Below the pieces are notes generated by a model. It saw nothing but the letters and a program-made list of their open reading frames with translations. It ran no database searches and was not told the DNA's origin. This document shows positions 25,046 to 33,989 of a DNA stretch of 64,000 nucleotides, in pieces (position 1 is the stretch's first letter; each line of letters begins with the position of its first letter). A program made the position numbers and the translations under genes. The stretch is from Bacilli bacterium (GTDB lineage: Bacteria > Bacillota_I > Bacilli_A > RF39 > UBA660): contig JAQVXV010000007.1 in NCBI GenBank assembly GCA_028708945.1, positions 19,544-83,543 of the forward strand, read 5' to 3'.

Positions 25046-25393
25046 GTGGATGGAGGCAATCAATATTTGATACCTGCAAACTCCAAAAAATCATTATTAA
25101 TATTTGGGCTATTTAGAACCATTGATTTAATAATATTTGGAGTAGGGATAGTTTTAACAATTTTATTGTTATTAATACTACCGACAGAGAATGTTACAAT
25201 AGCAATTATTTGTATAATACCGGGACTGATATCTTCTTTTCTAGTGTTACCAGTCCCTAATTATCACAATATGTTTCAATTGATAGTAATTATTTATGAA
25301 TTCTTTACATTAAGAAGAAGTTATATGTGGAAAGGTTGGTGCTATCGAGATGGCGACGAATTCAAAGAAGACAGTCAAACCCAAAAAAAGTAA
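25046..25393 (+). CDS. VirB3/PrgI-like small membrane protein
   Basis: 115 residues starting at GTG, with AAGGAGAG 11 bases upstream; the nearby ATG at 25050 is out of frame. Two closely spaced hydrophobic helices (about 30-47 and 50-72: IIFGVGIVLTILLLLILP, VTIAIICIIPGLISSFLVLP) precede a short cytoplasmic tail with the segment EFFTLRRSYMWKGWC. This is the size and topology of PrgI/VirB3-like T4SS subunits, which sit immediately upstream of VirB4 in many systems. The 3' end overlaps the following gene by 44 bases. Confidence 0.7.
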   Translation: MDGGNQYLIPANSKKSLLIFGLFRTIDLIIFGVGIVLTILLLLILPTENVTIAIICIIPGLISSFLVLPVPNYHNMFQLIVIIYEFFTLRRSYMWKGWCYRDGDEFKEDSQTQKK

Positions 25394-25916
25394 GTACACA
25401 GCAGATAATATTCCGGTAAAAAATATTACAAATGGAATGATTATTTTAGACAATGGTTTAAAAGTGACTGGGGTTAAAATAGTTCCAAGAAATATATTTA
25501 TTATGGAACAAGATATGCAAAATAGTGTAATTGCTAACTTGAGAAATGTTTATAACATAGTGGATTATGAATTTTGGATAGTAGTAGCAGATAGACCTGT
25601 AGATATTAATTTATATCTATCGCAATTACAATTCCACTATAATTCAGTTCAAGATAATATAAAAAGAAAATTAATCTTAGACGATATAAACAAAGCTAAC
25701 TCGTTTACTAATAATAACGTAGTAGATACTGAATATTTCTTATTATTTAGAGAAAAAAATGATGAATTAATTCAAAAAAGAATAAGAGCTTTAATTAATA
25801 CTTTTGCAACAGCGGGATTAACTTCAATGCAAACAACTAACGATGATTTAAGAATGATTTTAGATAACTTCTTAAATGGTGGGCAAACCACAGAGTTTGG
25901 GACGGTGATGTCTTAA
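25350..25916 (+). CDS. VirB4-associated N-terminal-domain protein (TraC-like)
   Basis: 188 residues, soluble. A basic N-terminus (TNSKKTVKPKKSKYT) is followed by a fold-typical stretch ITNGMIILDNGLKVTGVKIVP, which resembles the N-terminal domain of VirB4/TraE-type ATPases. The protein ends just as the ATPase gene begins (stop TAATG overlaps its start by one base). In many Gram-positive T4SSs this domain is either fused to or encoded next to VirB4. It therefore looks like a split-off VirB4 N-domain, translationally coupled to both neighbours (44-base overlap upstream, 1 base downstream). Confidence 0.65.
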   Translation: MATNSKKTVKPKKSKYTADNIPVKNITNGMIILDNGLKVTGVKIVPRNIFIMEQDMQNSVIANLRNVYNIVDYEFWIVVADRPVDINLYLSQLQFHYNSVQDNIKRKLILDDINKANSFTNNNVVDTEYFLLFREKNDELIQKRIRALINTFATAGLTSMQTTNDDLRMILDNFLNGGQTTEFGTVMS

Positions 25917-27700
25917 TGGAAATTAGAAATCAAATAGCGCCAAAGGCGTTGGAATTTAAACCAGCAGAAATTATCATTAATGATAAATTTACAACTATAT
26001 TTTCGGTTATTTCTTTTCCAAAAATGATAAGTCCAGGATTCCTTTCTAATATAACAAGTATGTCAGGAATAAAGGTAGTAATCAAACATATTCCAATACC
26101 ATTTAGTATGGTTAGTAAGATGTTAAATAAAGAAATAGCAGATTTGAAAATCCGTTATCAAGAAGAAAATGATAAGACAATTCAAGAAAGAATTAGACAA
26201 GATTATGAATCGTTAGAAATGTTTATTCAAGAATTAGCGTCTACGCAAGCAAAAATATATGACTTTCAAATGCACATAATGATAAGTGCAGATTCAGAAG
26301 AAGATTTAGTAAGCAAAAAAATGCAAATAAAAAATTACTTAGATGCTATGGAATTAAGGGCAATCCCTTTAAGATTCCAACAAGAACAAGTATTTAAATC
26401 AATAATTCCAATATTCCCAAATCAAGATGTTGAAAATAGAATTGGTACACCAATTGCAGCACCAACGTTAGCAGCAATGTATCCATTTATTTTTGATAGC
26501 ATCAAAGATCCAGGCCTTTCAACTTTATTAGGAGTTGATTTCTCTGGAGGAGTTATTCTATTTAATCAGTTTTTATATCAAACTAAAAAAGAACATAATA
26601 GAAACAATGCTAATTTAATTATATTAGGTACTTCTGGTAGTGGTAAATCTACTGCTGCTAAGTTAATTTTTAGATCACATTTTAGAAATGGATATCAAGT
26701 TGTATTAATTGACCCTGAAGGTGAATTAGAAGATATGGCTAAAGCATTTAATGGTGACTTTATTGACTTAGGTAAAGGTGGAGAATTTGGTATGATAAAT
26801 CCACTAGAAATTGTTATGGATGCTGACGAAGAAGAATTAGCATCAGGTCTTGGTTATACAATATTAACTAGAACTTTCCAAACAATTAAAGCATTTATGA
26901 AATATTATGATCCTTCCATAGAAGAAGATGTAGTAAATATGTTTAGTGAAATAGTTCAAGAAACATATAAAAGATTTGGTATTGACTTTAATACCGATTT
27001 CAGTAAAATGACTTCGGCAGATTATCCTACTTTTGAAGATGTACACGTTACAATAAAAGGTAGATTATTATCGATGCCAGAACAATCACATGAAAAAGAA
27101 ATTTTAGAAAAATTAGAATTAAAAATTAGACCGTTAGTAAGAGAATTGAAATATTACTTTAGTGGTCATACAACAATAAAACCAAATAGTGAATTTGTTG
27201 TATTTAACATTAGAGAATTAATGAATGCTGACGAAAACATTCGAAATGCTTTATTCTTTAATATATTAAAATATGCGTGGGGATTAACTTTAGATAAGAG
27301 TAAAAATACTGTATTAGTAGTAGATGAAGCCCATGTATTGTTAAGTGGTGGTAATGCTTTAGGTGCTGATTTCTTAGCACAAATACAAAGACGTGCTAGA
27401 AAATATAACACTGGTACAATTATTATTACACAACAACCAACTGACTTTAGTGATCCTAAAGTAATAACACAAGGAAAAGCAATATTTGATAATGCTTCTT
27501 ATTACTTAGTTATGGGATTAAAGAAACAAGCTGTTGAAGATTTATCAAAATTAATTGATTTAAATGATAATGAAAAGTCAGGAATAAAGAATTACAATCA
27601 AGGTGAAGCTTTATTTGTGTGTGGTAGTAGAAGAATGCAAATAAATATAGTTGTTACTGAACAAGAATTAGATTCATTTGGAAGCGGTGGCGGACTATAA
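25916..27700 (+). CDS. VirB4-type T4SS ATPase
   Basis: 594 residues. The N-terminal domain (about 1-190) contains a helical region; the C-terminal ATPase domain has Walker A GTSGSGKS at residues 238-245, then VVLIDPEGELEDMAKAF, Walker B TVLVVDEAHVLLSGG near residue 465, and the later motif TIIITQQPTDFSDPKV typical of VirB4/TraE-family ATPases. VirB4 energises T4SS assembly and transport at the membrane. The protein is somewhat short because its first domain is probably encoded by the preceding gene. It is the best single marker that this half of the block is T4SS-related. Confidence 0.92.
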   Translation: MEIRNQIAPKALEFKPAEIIINDKFTTIFSVISFPKMISPGFLSNITSMSGIKVVIKHIPIPFSMVSKMLNKEIADLKIRYQEENDKTIQERIRQDYESLEMFIQELASTQAKIYDFQMHIMISADSEEDLVSKKMQIKNYLDAMELRAIPLRFQQEQVFKSIIPIFPNQDVENRIGTPIAAPTLAAMYPFIFDSIKDPGLSTLLGVDFSGGVILFNQFLYQTKKEHNRNNANLIILGTSGSGKSTAAKLIFRSHFRNGYQVVLIDPEGELEDMAKAFNGDFIDLGKGGEFGMINPLEIVMDADEEELASGLGYTILTRTFQTIKAFMKYYDPSIEEDVVNMFSEIVQETYKRFGIDFNTDFSKMTSADYPTFEDVHVTIKGRLLSMPEQSHEKEILEKLELKIRPLVRELKYYFSGHTTIKPNSEFVVFNIRELMNADENIRNALFFNILKYAWGLTLDKSKNTVLVVDEAHVLLSGGNALGADFLAQIQRRARKYNTGTIIITQQPTDFSDPKVITQGKAIFDNASYYLVMGLKKQAVEDLSKLIDLNDNEKSGIKNYNQGEALFVCGSRRMQINIVVTEQELDSFGSGGGL

Positions 27701-27718
27701 TAATAGGCGGTGTTTTGA

Positions 27719-30142
27719 ATGGGAAAATTTGGTTCGTTTTTAAATAAAACAAGAAAAAACTTATCAGAAAATATAAAAAATTATAAATCAGAAAAAGATT
27801 CCTTAAAGAGTGTTAAAAAGACAATGCTAATGGTAAAAATTGCTTTAGCAATTATTCCTGTTGTCTTTTTTGGCGCTGTTGTTGTTATAATAATAATGGC
27901 AGCAATGGCACCAGTAATCCTTGTTACGGGGATCGTTGGTAACGTTTTAGAGAGTGTTGGAACCTTTGGAACAAAAGTAGGTAATTTATTTACTTCGGGA
28001 TGTTATGGAACCGATGCAGAGTGTTTGGCAAGAGATGAAGCAGAAGCTGAGCAAGCTTTCTTTGATGCAACCAAGACTATATATGATTTGTACTATGTAA
28101 ATAGCGGCAATAAAATGTCTGGCGAATTAAATGACGATAAGTATAATGAGAATCAAGCCGGATATGCTAGATTTTCATATGGTCCAATTATAAATATTCC
28201 TGTTCTAGTATCGACAATAATGTATGAAAAATTACCGGAAGATGGTTATTATGAATTATTATATGGAACGACTTCTCTTTCAATATCAAAAAATGAATTA
28301 AAAGTATTGGGTGAAAATTATCTATGGTACAGCGATGAGGAAGATCCTGTTGGAATTGATTACGATGGAATTCTAGCGGCATCTAATGTTTCAGATGCTC
28401 ATCCATGTGGTAATTATAATGAAGTATATCAAAAAGCAATAGAAGGTGATTCAAATTATGCTTCATTAATTGAAAAATATACTCCAGATACTTCTTGGTG
28501 GGGAGCAATTGGTAATTTTTTTGAAAACACTTTTACAAACAATAATTCTGAAAGTAAACTTAGATTAATTGCTAAAAAATTAACAAGTAAAGTAATTGAA
28601 TCAACGTGTACAGAAATAAAAGATCCTTCAACTGATAAAATGAGCAAATCCATAGTAACAAGAGTCAAATATGATTATGATGAAGAAAAATACAAACAAT
28701 TTTTAATAGAAGATTATTTGTCTGATGTTTTAAAGGAAAATTATTATAATCAAAAATTTAGAAGATGGTTAACAGATGAAGGTTATACTTATAAAGCTGG
28801 AGTATTAATAAAAGTAAATGGTGATATGCTTTCTTCAAGTGAGAAGAAAGAGATAGAAGAAAAAGCAGAATTAAAAATAGCAGAATTACGAAACATAGAA
28901 TACATACCAACAGAAAATGAAATAAAAATGGCAGCTGAACAAATTATTTCGACAAGTGAATATTATGAATATATATTAGAAGAATTAATGAGTAATAGAG
29001 GTGCTGTTGTAAATATATGTACTGGTGTAACAGTTAATTTAAATGATACATTAGTTGAGCAACCTTATGAATTAGAAAATTTAGTAGCAGGATTCGTTAA
29101 AAATCTAAAAAATGTTTATGGTAGTAGTACCAATGACGTAATAGACGAAGCAGCGGCAATTGTTTTTAGGTCATATATATTATACGAAACTGGTTTTTGC
29201 AAAGAACCTTTAGACCTATATACAGTAGAAAATGAAGAACATTTGAAGTATGTAGAACCTGAACAAGAATTAAAAGACAAATTATTACCTAGTAGGGGCA
29301 AGGTTTTATACTTAAACGATGATATTCTGCCTTCACATAGAACAAAGTTTGAATATATAGAACACGGTTCTTCAGAAAGTTCAACACCTGAAAGTGATAT
29401 TAAATTACAAGATTTACAAGACATTTATAATGATATTACGCCAGAAACAGATAGAACAAGTGATAATGTTTTATTAAAATATTTTAAAAACGATACAAAT
29501 ATTTTAATAAAAAAAGTTACTGGAGGTTTAATTGGTGGTACTTATAGTAGTTCAGCACCAATAAGAGAGGGACAAGATTCAAACGAAATCAGACAGGCTG
29601 TTGATTTTAATGGAAAAGAAATATATAATAGTCAGGCTGGAAATATCGGTCAATGTCCGTGGTATTCCAAATATAGGGCAATTGAAATATTAATGTTTTC
29701 GGACATGGAAGCATCGCTGAGAGCAGCTGCTATAAATGCCGTTAGAAATCATGCTGGTGATGGGGCTGGATGGGGTGCTTATAGTGGCCTTTCCAATTAC
29801 TTTCCGGTTTCAACAAATGTTAATGAAGCAAAACCAGGTTCAGTAGTTTCTTGGGCTGGTGGAATAGCAGCAGGTGGAAGTAACTATCAAGATGCCTCAG
29901 GTATTTACAGAAATGGTTATGGTCACGTTGCAATTGTAGAAAAGGTAAATTATTCAAGCTCTGGAAAAGTTTCTTCAATTATCATTAGTGATGGTTGGAA
30001 GAAAAAACCTTGGAGTAGCTATTCTGGTTGGAGCGGGGTAGAAGTTAGATATGGTAGAGAGATGACAGCTGATAGTGTTTTAGGTTATACTAGTGGTGAT
30101 AGAAAATATTATTTTGCAGGTTTTGTATTTTTATTGGGATAG
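27719..30142 (+). CDS. CHAP-domain peptidoglycan hydrolase, T4SS-associated (VirB1-like role)
   Basis: 807 residues. A cytoplasmic basic N-terminus and one membrane helix (about 37-72, MVKIALAIIPVVFFGAVVVIIIMAAMA) are followed by a very long unassigned extracytoplasmic region (about 90-630). A C-terminal CHAP-like amidase/endopeptidase domain follows: catalytic Cys 646 in GQCPWYSKYRA and His 736 in GYGHVAIVEKV, with a following ISDGW. T4SSs use such enzymes to open the wall for the channel. No lysozyme-like SLT motif was found in the long middle region. The CHAP assignment rests on the Cys and His motifs. Confidence 0.8.
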   Translation: MGKFGSFLNKTRKNLSENIKNYKSEKDSLKSVKKTMLMVKIALAIIPVVFFGAVVVIIIMAAMAPVILVTGIVGNVLESVGTFGTKVGNLFTSGCYGTDAECLARDEAEAEQAFFDATKTIYDLYYVNSGNKMSGELNDDKYNENQAGYARFSYGPIINIPVLVSTIMYEKLPEDGYYELLYGTTSLSISKNELKVLGENYLWYSDEEDPVGIDYDGILAASNVSDAHPCGNYNEVYQKAIEGDSNYASLIEKYTPDTSWWGAIGNFFENTFTNNNSESKLRLIAKKLTSKVIESTCTEIKDPSTDKMSKSIVTRVKYDYDEEKYKQFLIEDYLSDVLKENYYNQKFRRWLTDEGYTYKAGVLIKVNGDMLSSSEKKEIEEKAELKIAELRNIEYIPTENEIKMAAEQIISTSEYYEYILEELMSNRGAVVNICTGVTVNLNDTLVEQPYELENLVAGFVKNLKNVYGSSTNDVIDEAAAIVFRSYILYETGFCKEPLDLYTVENEEHLKYVEPEQELKDKLLPSRGKVLYLNDDILPSHRTKFEYIEHGSSESSTPESDIKLQDLQDIYNDITPETDRTSDNVLLKYFKNDTNILIKKVTGGLIGGTYSSSAPIREGQDSNEIRQAVDFNGKEIYNSQAGNIGQCPWYSKYRAIEILMFSDMEASLRAAAINAVRNHAGDGAGWGAYSGLSNYFPVSTNVNEAKPGSVVSWAGGIAAGGSNYQDASGIYRNGYGHVAIVEKVNYSSSGKVSSIIISDGWKKKPWSSYSGWSGVEVRYGREMTADSVLGYTSGDRKYYFAGFVFLLG

Positions 30143-30151
30143 AGGGATATT

Positions 30152-30832
30152 GTGAAAAAAAAAATAATTTGGTTTTTAATGTTTGTAATATTTTTTACAG
30201 GATGTTCCGCTACATATGATTTAGATATTAGTGGAAGTTCCTTGACTGAAAGGGCAAAGGTTTCGTATGGTATTAATGAATTTCTTGGTGCTGAAATAAA
30301 AAGTAACAGTGATATTGAACCAGTATCTGTATTTACAGATCCCTTTTCGACCGAATTGTATAATACGAGTTATGAATATACTGATAAAGGATTGGATATT
30401 TATTACGATTACACATATAATAATTTTTCGGAATTTACAGGACTTTATTTAGCAGCAACATGTTATGATATTTTTTCAAGTGTTAAGACAGAAGATAAAT
30501 ATTTAATTACAACAAGTGAACAATTCCTTTGCTTTGATTCACAATATTATTATTCTGAAAGAATGGCAATTAGATTTAATTTAGCGGAAGATGTAGAAGC
30601 AATTGATCATAATGCTGATGAAGTTGATGGAAAGACTTATATATGGAAAATCAATCGAGATAATTTCTTAAATAAACCGATTAAATTTTCTTATAAAATA
30701 ATCGAGGTACCAGAAAAACCGAATTTTAGTTTTTATATTAACATGATTATTTTTGCTGGAATAATAATAGTTTCAATTATTGGAATTATTACATTCTTCT
30801 ATTTAAAAAATAAAAAAGCAAATCAAATGTAG
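30152..30832 (+). CDS. Putative lipoprotein with C-terminal membrane anchor
   Basis: 226 residues, GTG start with AGAGGG upstream. The N-terminus is a lipoprotein signal (KKKIIWFLMFVIFFTGCSA; lipobox FTGC, modified Cys about residue 18). The body is extracytoplasmic with an acidic, Tyr-rich sequence. A second hydrophobic segment near the C-terminus (about 196-217, MIIFAGIIIVSIIGIITFFYL) ends in a basic tail. Two membrane attachments in one small protein suggest a structural or bridging part of the apparatus. The family is not recognised. Confidence 0.7.
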   Translation: MKKKIIWFLMFVIFFTGCSATYDLDISGSSLTERAKVSYGINEFLGAEIKSNSDIEPVSVFTDPFSTELYNTSYEYTDKGLDIYYDYTYNNFSEFTGLYLAATCYDIFSSVKTEDKYLITTSEQFLCFDSQYYYSERMAIRFNLAEDVEAIDHNADEVDGKTYIWKINRDNFLNKPIKFSYKIIEVPEKPNFSFYINMIIFAGIIIVSIIGIITFFYLKNKKANQM

Positions 30833-30841
30833 GAGGTAAAC

Positions 30842-32995
30842 ATGAAATTAAAAATAAGAGCAGATGCAAAAGATATAGTAATTTTCTTAATTTTTTGTGT
30901 AGCTTTATTATATTTAGTAGCAATAGCGACATTAAATTTAACAACATTTTCAAGAACAGGTACTTTTCATGGTTTTGATCCACTACCTGCATTTAATAAA
31001 GAAAAAATAGCGGGTACTTTTGTCTTCTTCTTTTTTGCATTAGTATTTATAATGCTTAGTGTTTCTTCTTTATTTTTTGATAGAGAAAAAGGTATTGGAA
31101 TTTCAACAAATGCTAAGAAAGATAAAGGTTATGCAAGATGGGCAACAACTAAAGAAATGAAAAAAGTTTTAAAAAGAGTTGATCCTGCATCACCAACTTC
31201 TGATGTAGCAGGTATTCCGCTTATAAATAATGGTAAAGAATTATGGGTAGATAATGGTGAATTTCACAGTTTAATTATCGGATCAACCGGTTCTGGTAAA
31301 ACAGAAATGTTAGTACAACCGTTAGTAAAAGTACTAGCCAAAAAAGGCGAATCGATGATTATTACTGACCCTAAGGGTGAAATATATGAAAACAATGCTA
31401 TAGAATTAAAGGAAAAAGGATATAATATTGTTTTACTTAATTTCCGTGATCCACAAAGGGGTAATTCATGGAATCCTTTAGCATTACCATATTCATTATA
31501 TAGAAATGGAAATCAAGATAAGGCTAACGAATTATTAGATGACTTAGCAATGAATATTCTTTATGATGAGAATGCCCAAGGACAAGATCCTTTCTGGGAA
31601 AAGACATCAGCGGATTATTTTGCAGGTTTGGCACTTGGATTATTCGATGATGCTGATGAAGCAGAAATAAATTTAAGTAGTATTAACTTAATGACTAGTG
31701 CTGGTGAAGAAAAAATGGGTAATACTACCTATATTAAAGAATACTTTAGTTATAAAGATCCAACATCACCAGCGTATATAAATGCAGTAAGTACATTAAT
31801 GGCACCAAATGAAACAAAAAGTAGTATTTTATCTGTATTTAAACAAAAAATTAAACTATTTTCGTCTCGTCAAAATTTATCGGAAATGTTATCAAAAAGT
31901 GACTTTGATATGAAAGAAATCGGACGAAGGAAAACAGCTGTATTCTTAGTAGTTCAAGATGAAAAAAAGACATATCATTCATTAGTAACAATATTTATTA
32001 AACAATGCTATGAAACATTAATTGATATAGCACAAGAAAGTGGTGGGAAATTACCATTTAGAACCAATTTTATTCTAGACGAATTTGCAAATATGCCCCC
32101 ACTTAAAGATGTAACAACTATGGTTACTGCAGCACGTAGTAGAAAGATTAGATTTAATTTTATTATTCAAAACTTTGCACAATTAACGCAAGTATATGGC
32201 AAAGAAAATGGCGAAACAATAAAAGGAAATTGTGGAAATATAATTTATTTAATTAGTAGTGAAATAAGTGCTTTAGAAGAAATAAGTAAAATGTGTGGAG
32301 AAGAAAAATCTAAAGAAAAAGATAAAACAGTTTCAACACCATTAGTAACAGTAAGTGACTTACAACGTTTAAAGCAATGGTCAATTATTACAATTAGAAC
32401 TAGAATGATGCCATATAAGACTGAAATGACACCTAATTTTAAAATGTTAGAAAAAAATGCTTGGGGAAAAGATTATATTAAAGCGTCTTACCCAGAGAGA
32501 ACTCCAGGACAAGTTCGTTATTTTGATATAAAAGCTTTTGTTGATAATAAAAAAGAACAAAAGATAAAAGAAGTTTTAGGTAATCTTAATCCTGTAGACA
32601 ATGCTAGTAGAGCAACTGAAAGACAGTCAGAATCTTCAAAACCAGGAGCATTTAATATAGATGAATTAGTAAAAAGAATAGATGCTAAAATAGCGGAATT
32701 GGAAGAAGAAGAAAAAAGAGAGCGCGAATTGTCTTCACAAAATCGAAATATATTAAGGCCAACAATTGAAAATGTAGAAGAAATTAAATCGCCTTTCATT
32801 GAAGAATTGGATAATGAACCAGTAGAGATTATAAGTAAAATAGAAGATGAACAAATAAATGTTACATTACCTGGTTTTATTGAAGAAAAACCTAAACCAA
32901 TTGAAATACCAGATGAAGAAAATAAAAAGTCGGATAATAAGAACCTTATTACTGATGATCAATTCTTTGATGATTTCTTTAATGACGATGTTTAA
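30842..32995 (+). CDS. VirD4/TraG-type coupling ATPase
   Basis: 717 residues. Two N-terminal membrane helices (about 11-32 and 58-78) anchor the protein, followed by a RecA-like ATPase with Walker A GSTGSGKT at residues 147-154, SMIITDPKGEIYEN, the Walker B region RTNFILDEFANMPPL and TAARSRKIRFNFIIQNFAQL. These are the standard TraG/VirD4 motifs. The C-terminal 150 residues are acidic and disordered-looking, ending in DDFFNDDV. Coupling proteins select substrates for the channel. With no relaxase nearby, the substrate may be protein rather than a relaxosome. Last gene of the block. Confidence 0.93.
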   Translation: MKLKIRADAKDIVIFLIFCVALLYLVAIATLNLTTFSRTGTFHGFDPLPAFNKEKIAGTFVFFFFALVFIMLSVSSLFFDREKGIGISTNAKKDKGYARWATTKEMKKVLKRVDPASPTSDVAGIPLINNGKELWVDNGEFHSLIIGSTGSGKTEMLVQPLVKVLAKKGESMIITDPKGEIYENNAIELKEKGYNIVLLNFRDPQRGNSWNPLALPYSLYRNGNQDKANELLDDLAMNILYDENAQGQDPFWEKTSADYFAGLALGLFDDADEAEINLSSINLMTSAGEEKMGNTTYIKEYFSYKDPTSPAYINAVSTLMAPNETKSSILSVFKQKIKLFSSRQNLSEMLSKSDFDMKEIGRRKTAVFLVVQDEKKTYHSLVTIFIKQCYETLIDIAQESGGKLPFRTNFILDEFANMPPLKDVTTMVTAARSRKIRFNFIIQNFAQLTQVYGKENGETIKGNCGNIIYLISSEISALEEISKMCGEEKSKEKDKTVSTPLVTVSDLQRLKQWSIITIRTRMMPYKTEMTPNFKMLEKNAWGKDYIKASYPERTPGQVRYFDIKAFVDNKKEQKIKEVLGNLNPVDNASRATERQSESSKPGAFNIDELVKRIDAKIAELEEEEKRERELSSQNRNILRPTIENVEEIKSPFIEELDNEPVEIISKIEDEQINVTLPGFIEEKPKPIEIPDEENKKSDNKNLITDDQFFDDFFNDDV

Positions 32996-33027
32996 TAGTT
33001 AAATGCACTTTATCATAATATTTATTT

Positions 33028-33036
33028 GCATATAAT
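33028..33036 (+). promoter_or_regulatory. Possible promoter
   Basis: TTTGCATATAAT contains TATAAT at 33031-33036, 16 bases before the rhodanese start. A TTTATC at 33009-33014 could be a weak -35 with a 16-base spacer. Confidence 0.45.
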
Positions 33037-33051
33037 GTACTAGGTGGTTTA

Positions 33052-33342
33052 ATGGTAACAAATATCAGCGTCACTGATTTATTAAAAATGGGTGATAAAG
33101 TACATGTTATTGATATCAGAACTCCGATTAGTTATAATAATAATCATATTCCGAATTCAAAGAATATTGAAAGTAATTTATTAATTAGTAATCCAAATAA
33201 ATATTTAGATAGAAATAAAAAATATTATATATATTGTCAAAAAGGTATAAGAAGTTATAAAATGTGTCTTTTCTTAAACTCGTTAGGGTATAAAGCTGTT
33301 AATGTTTTAGGGGGATACGAAAGTTGGATATTGGAAAAATAA
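33052..33342 (+). CDS. Single-domain rhodanese
   Basis: 96 residues, one rhodanese homology domain. The N-terminal VIDIRTPISYNNNHIPNSKNIE is the classic CH2A region, and the active-site loop is YCQKGIRS with the catalytic cysteine followed by Q-K-G-x-R-S. The end VLGGYESW is also typical. Such proteins carry sulfur as a persulfide; the physiological acceptor is unknown. The gene lies outside the T4SS block and has a promoter and terminator of its own. Shine-Dalgarno AGGTGG. Confidence 0.88.
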   Translation: MVTNISVTDLLKMGDKVHVIDIRTPISYNNNHIPNSKNIESNLLISNPNKYLDRNKKYYIYCQKGIRSYKMCLFLNSLGYKAVNVLGGYESWILEK

Positions 33343-33368
33343 GGTATTTTATATACCTTGTTTTGTTA
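33341..33368 (+). terminator. Probable terminator
   Basis: AAGGTAT/ATACCTT seven-base stem, overlapping the rhodanese stop, followed by GTTTTGTTATT. The T-tract is interrupted, so termination may be partial. Confidence 0.55.
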
Positions 33369-33371
33369 TTG

Positions 33372-33380
33372 TGATATAAT
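33372..33380 (+). promoter_or_regulatory. Extended -10 promoter
   Basis: TGATATAAT (TATAAT 33375-33380), 17 bases before the VTT-family start codon. Confidence 0.6.
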
Positions 33381-33396
33381 TATAATAGGTGACGAA

Positions 33397-33981
33397 ATGC
33401 AAGAAACATTAGAACAAATAGTACTTTTTTTAAAGAATATAATTGTAAATGATAATATAATAATATCGATATTGATGGGATTAATTATTGTCATCGTTGA
33501 ATCTATATTACCAATATTACCATTGGCAGTTTTTATTGCGATTAATACATTAGTAATGGGAAATGCCTTAGGATTTGTTGTTTCTTGGATTGGAACTGTT
33601 ATAGGTTGTGCTATATCTTTTTGGCTTTTTAGGAAAGGACTTAGTAAACGTTTATATAAGAATCTTAATTCAACAAAATATAGTGATTTGATGAAAAAAA
33701 TGTCTAGTGTAAAATTCAGCCTTTTAGTTATTGTTACAGCATTACCTTTTACACCAGCATTCACAATTAATATTGCAGCAGGTTTATCCAAAATGAGTTT
33801 TAAAAAATTTATATTAGCAATGTTGATTGCTAAAATATCAATAATTTTTTTCTGGGGATACATTGGAACAACCTTAATAGAAAGCATTTCAGATTATAAA
33901 GTTTTAATTAAAATAGTTATATTGCTATTAGGAGCTTATATTGTATCTTATTTTGTAAATAAAAAATATAATTTAGATTGA
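33397..33981 (+). CDS. VTT (DedA/SNARE-associated)-family membrane protein
   Basis: 194 residues with four or five hydrophobic segments. The signature LMGLIIVIVESILPILPLAVFIAINTLVMGN, followed by WIGTVIGCAISFWLFRKGL, and then ALPFTPAFTINIAAGLSKMSFKKF, matches VTT-domain proteins (DedA/TMEM41 group), several of which translocate lipids. ATG 33397 is chosen because ATAGGTGA lies at the right distance and a promoter sits just upstream; an upstream in-frame TTG would fall inside the terminator and promoter. Nine bases separate it from rmuC. Confidence 0.82.
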   Translation: MQETLEQIVLFLKNIIVNDNIIISILMGLIIVIVESILPILPLAVFIAINTLVMGNALGFVVSWIGTVIGCAISFWLFRKGLSKRLYKNLNSTKYSDLMKKMSSVKFSLLVIVTALPFTPAFTINIAAGLSKMSFKKFILAMLIAKISIIFFWGYIGTTLIESISDYKVLIKIVILLLGAYIVSYFVNKKYNLD

Positions 33982-33989
33982 GGTGATTT

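Noticed and set aside
11332..33000. tRNA-Leu as attachment site of an integrated conjugative element covering the Tad/T4SS block
   Set aside because: No copy of the tRNA 3' end (GACCACGAGCACCA) is found near 33 kb, no integrase, relaxase or excisionase gene is present, and composition matches the flanks.
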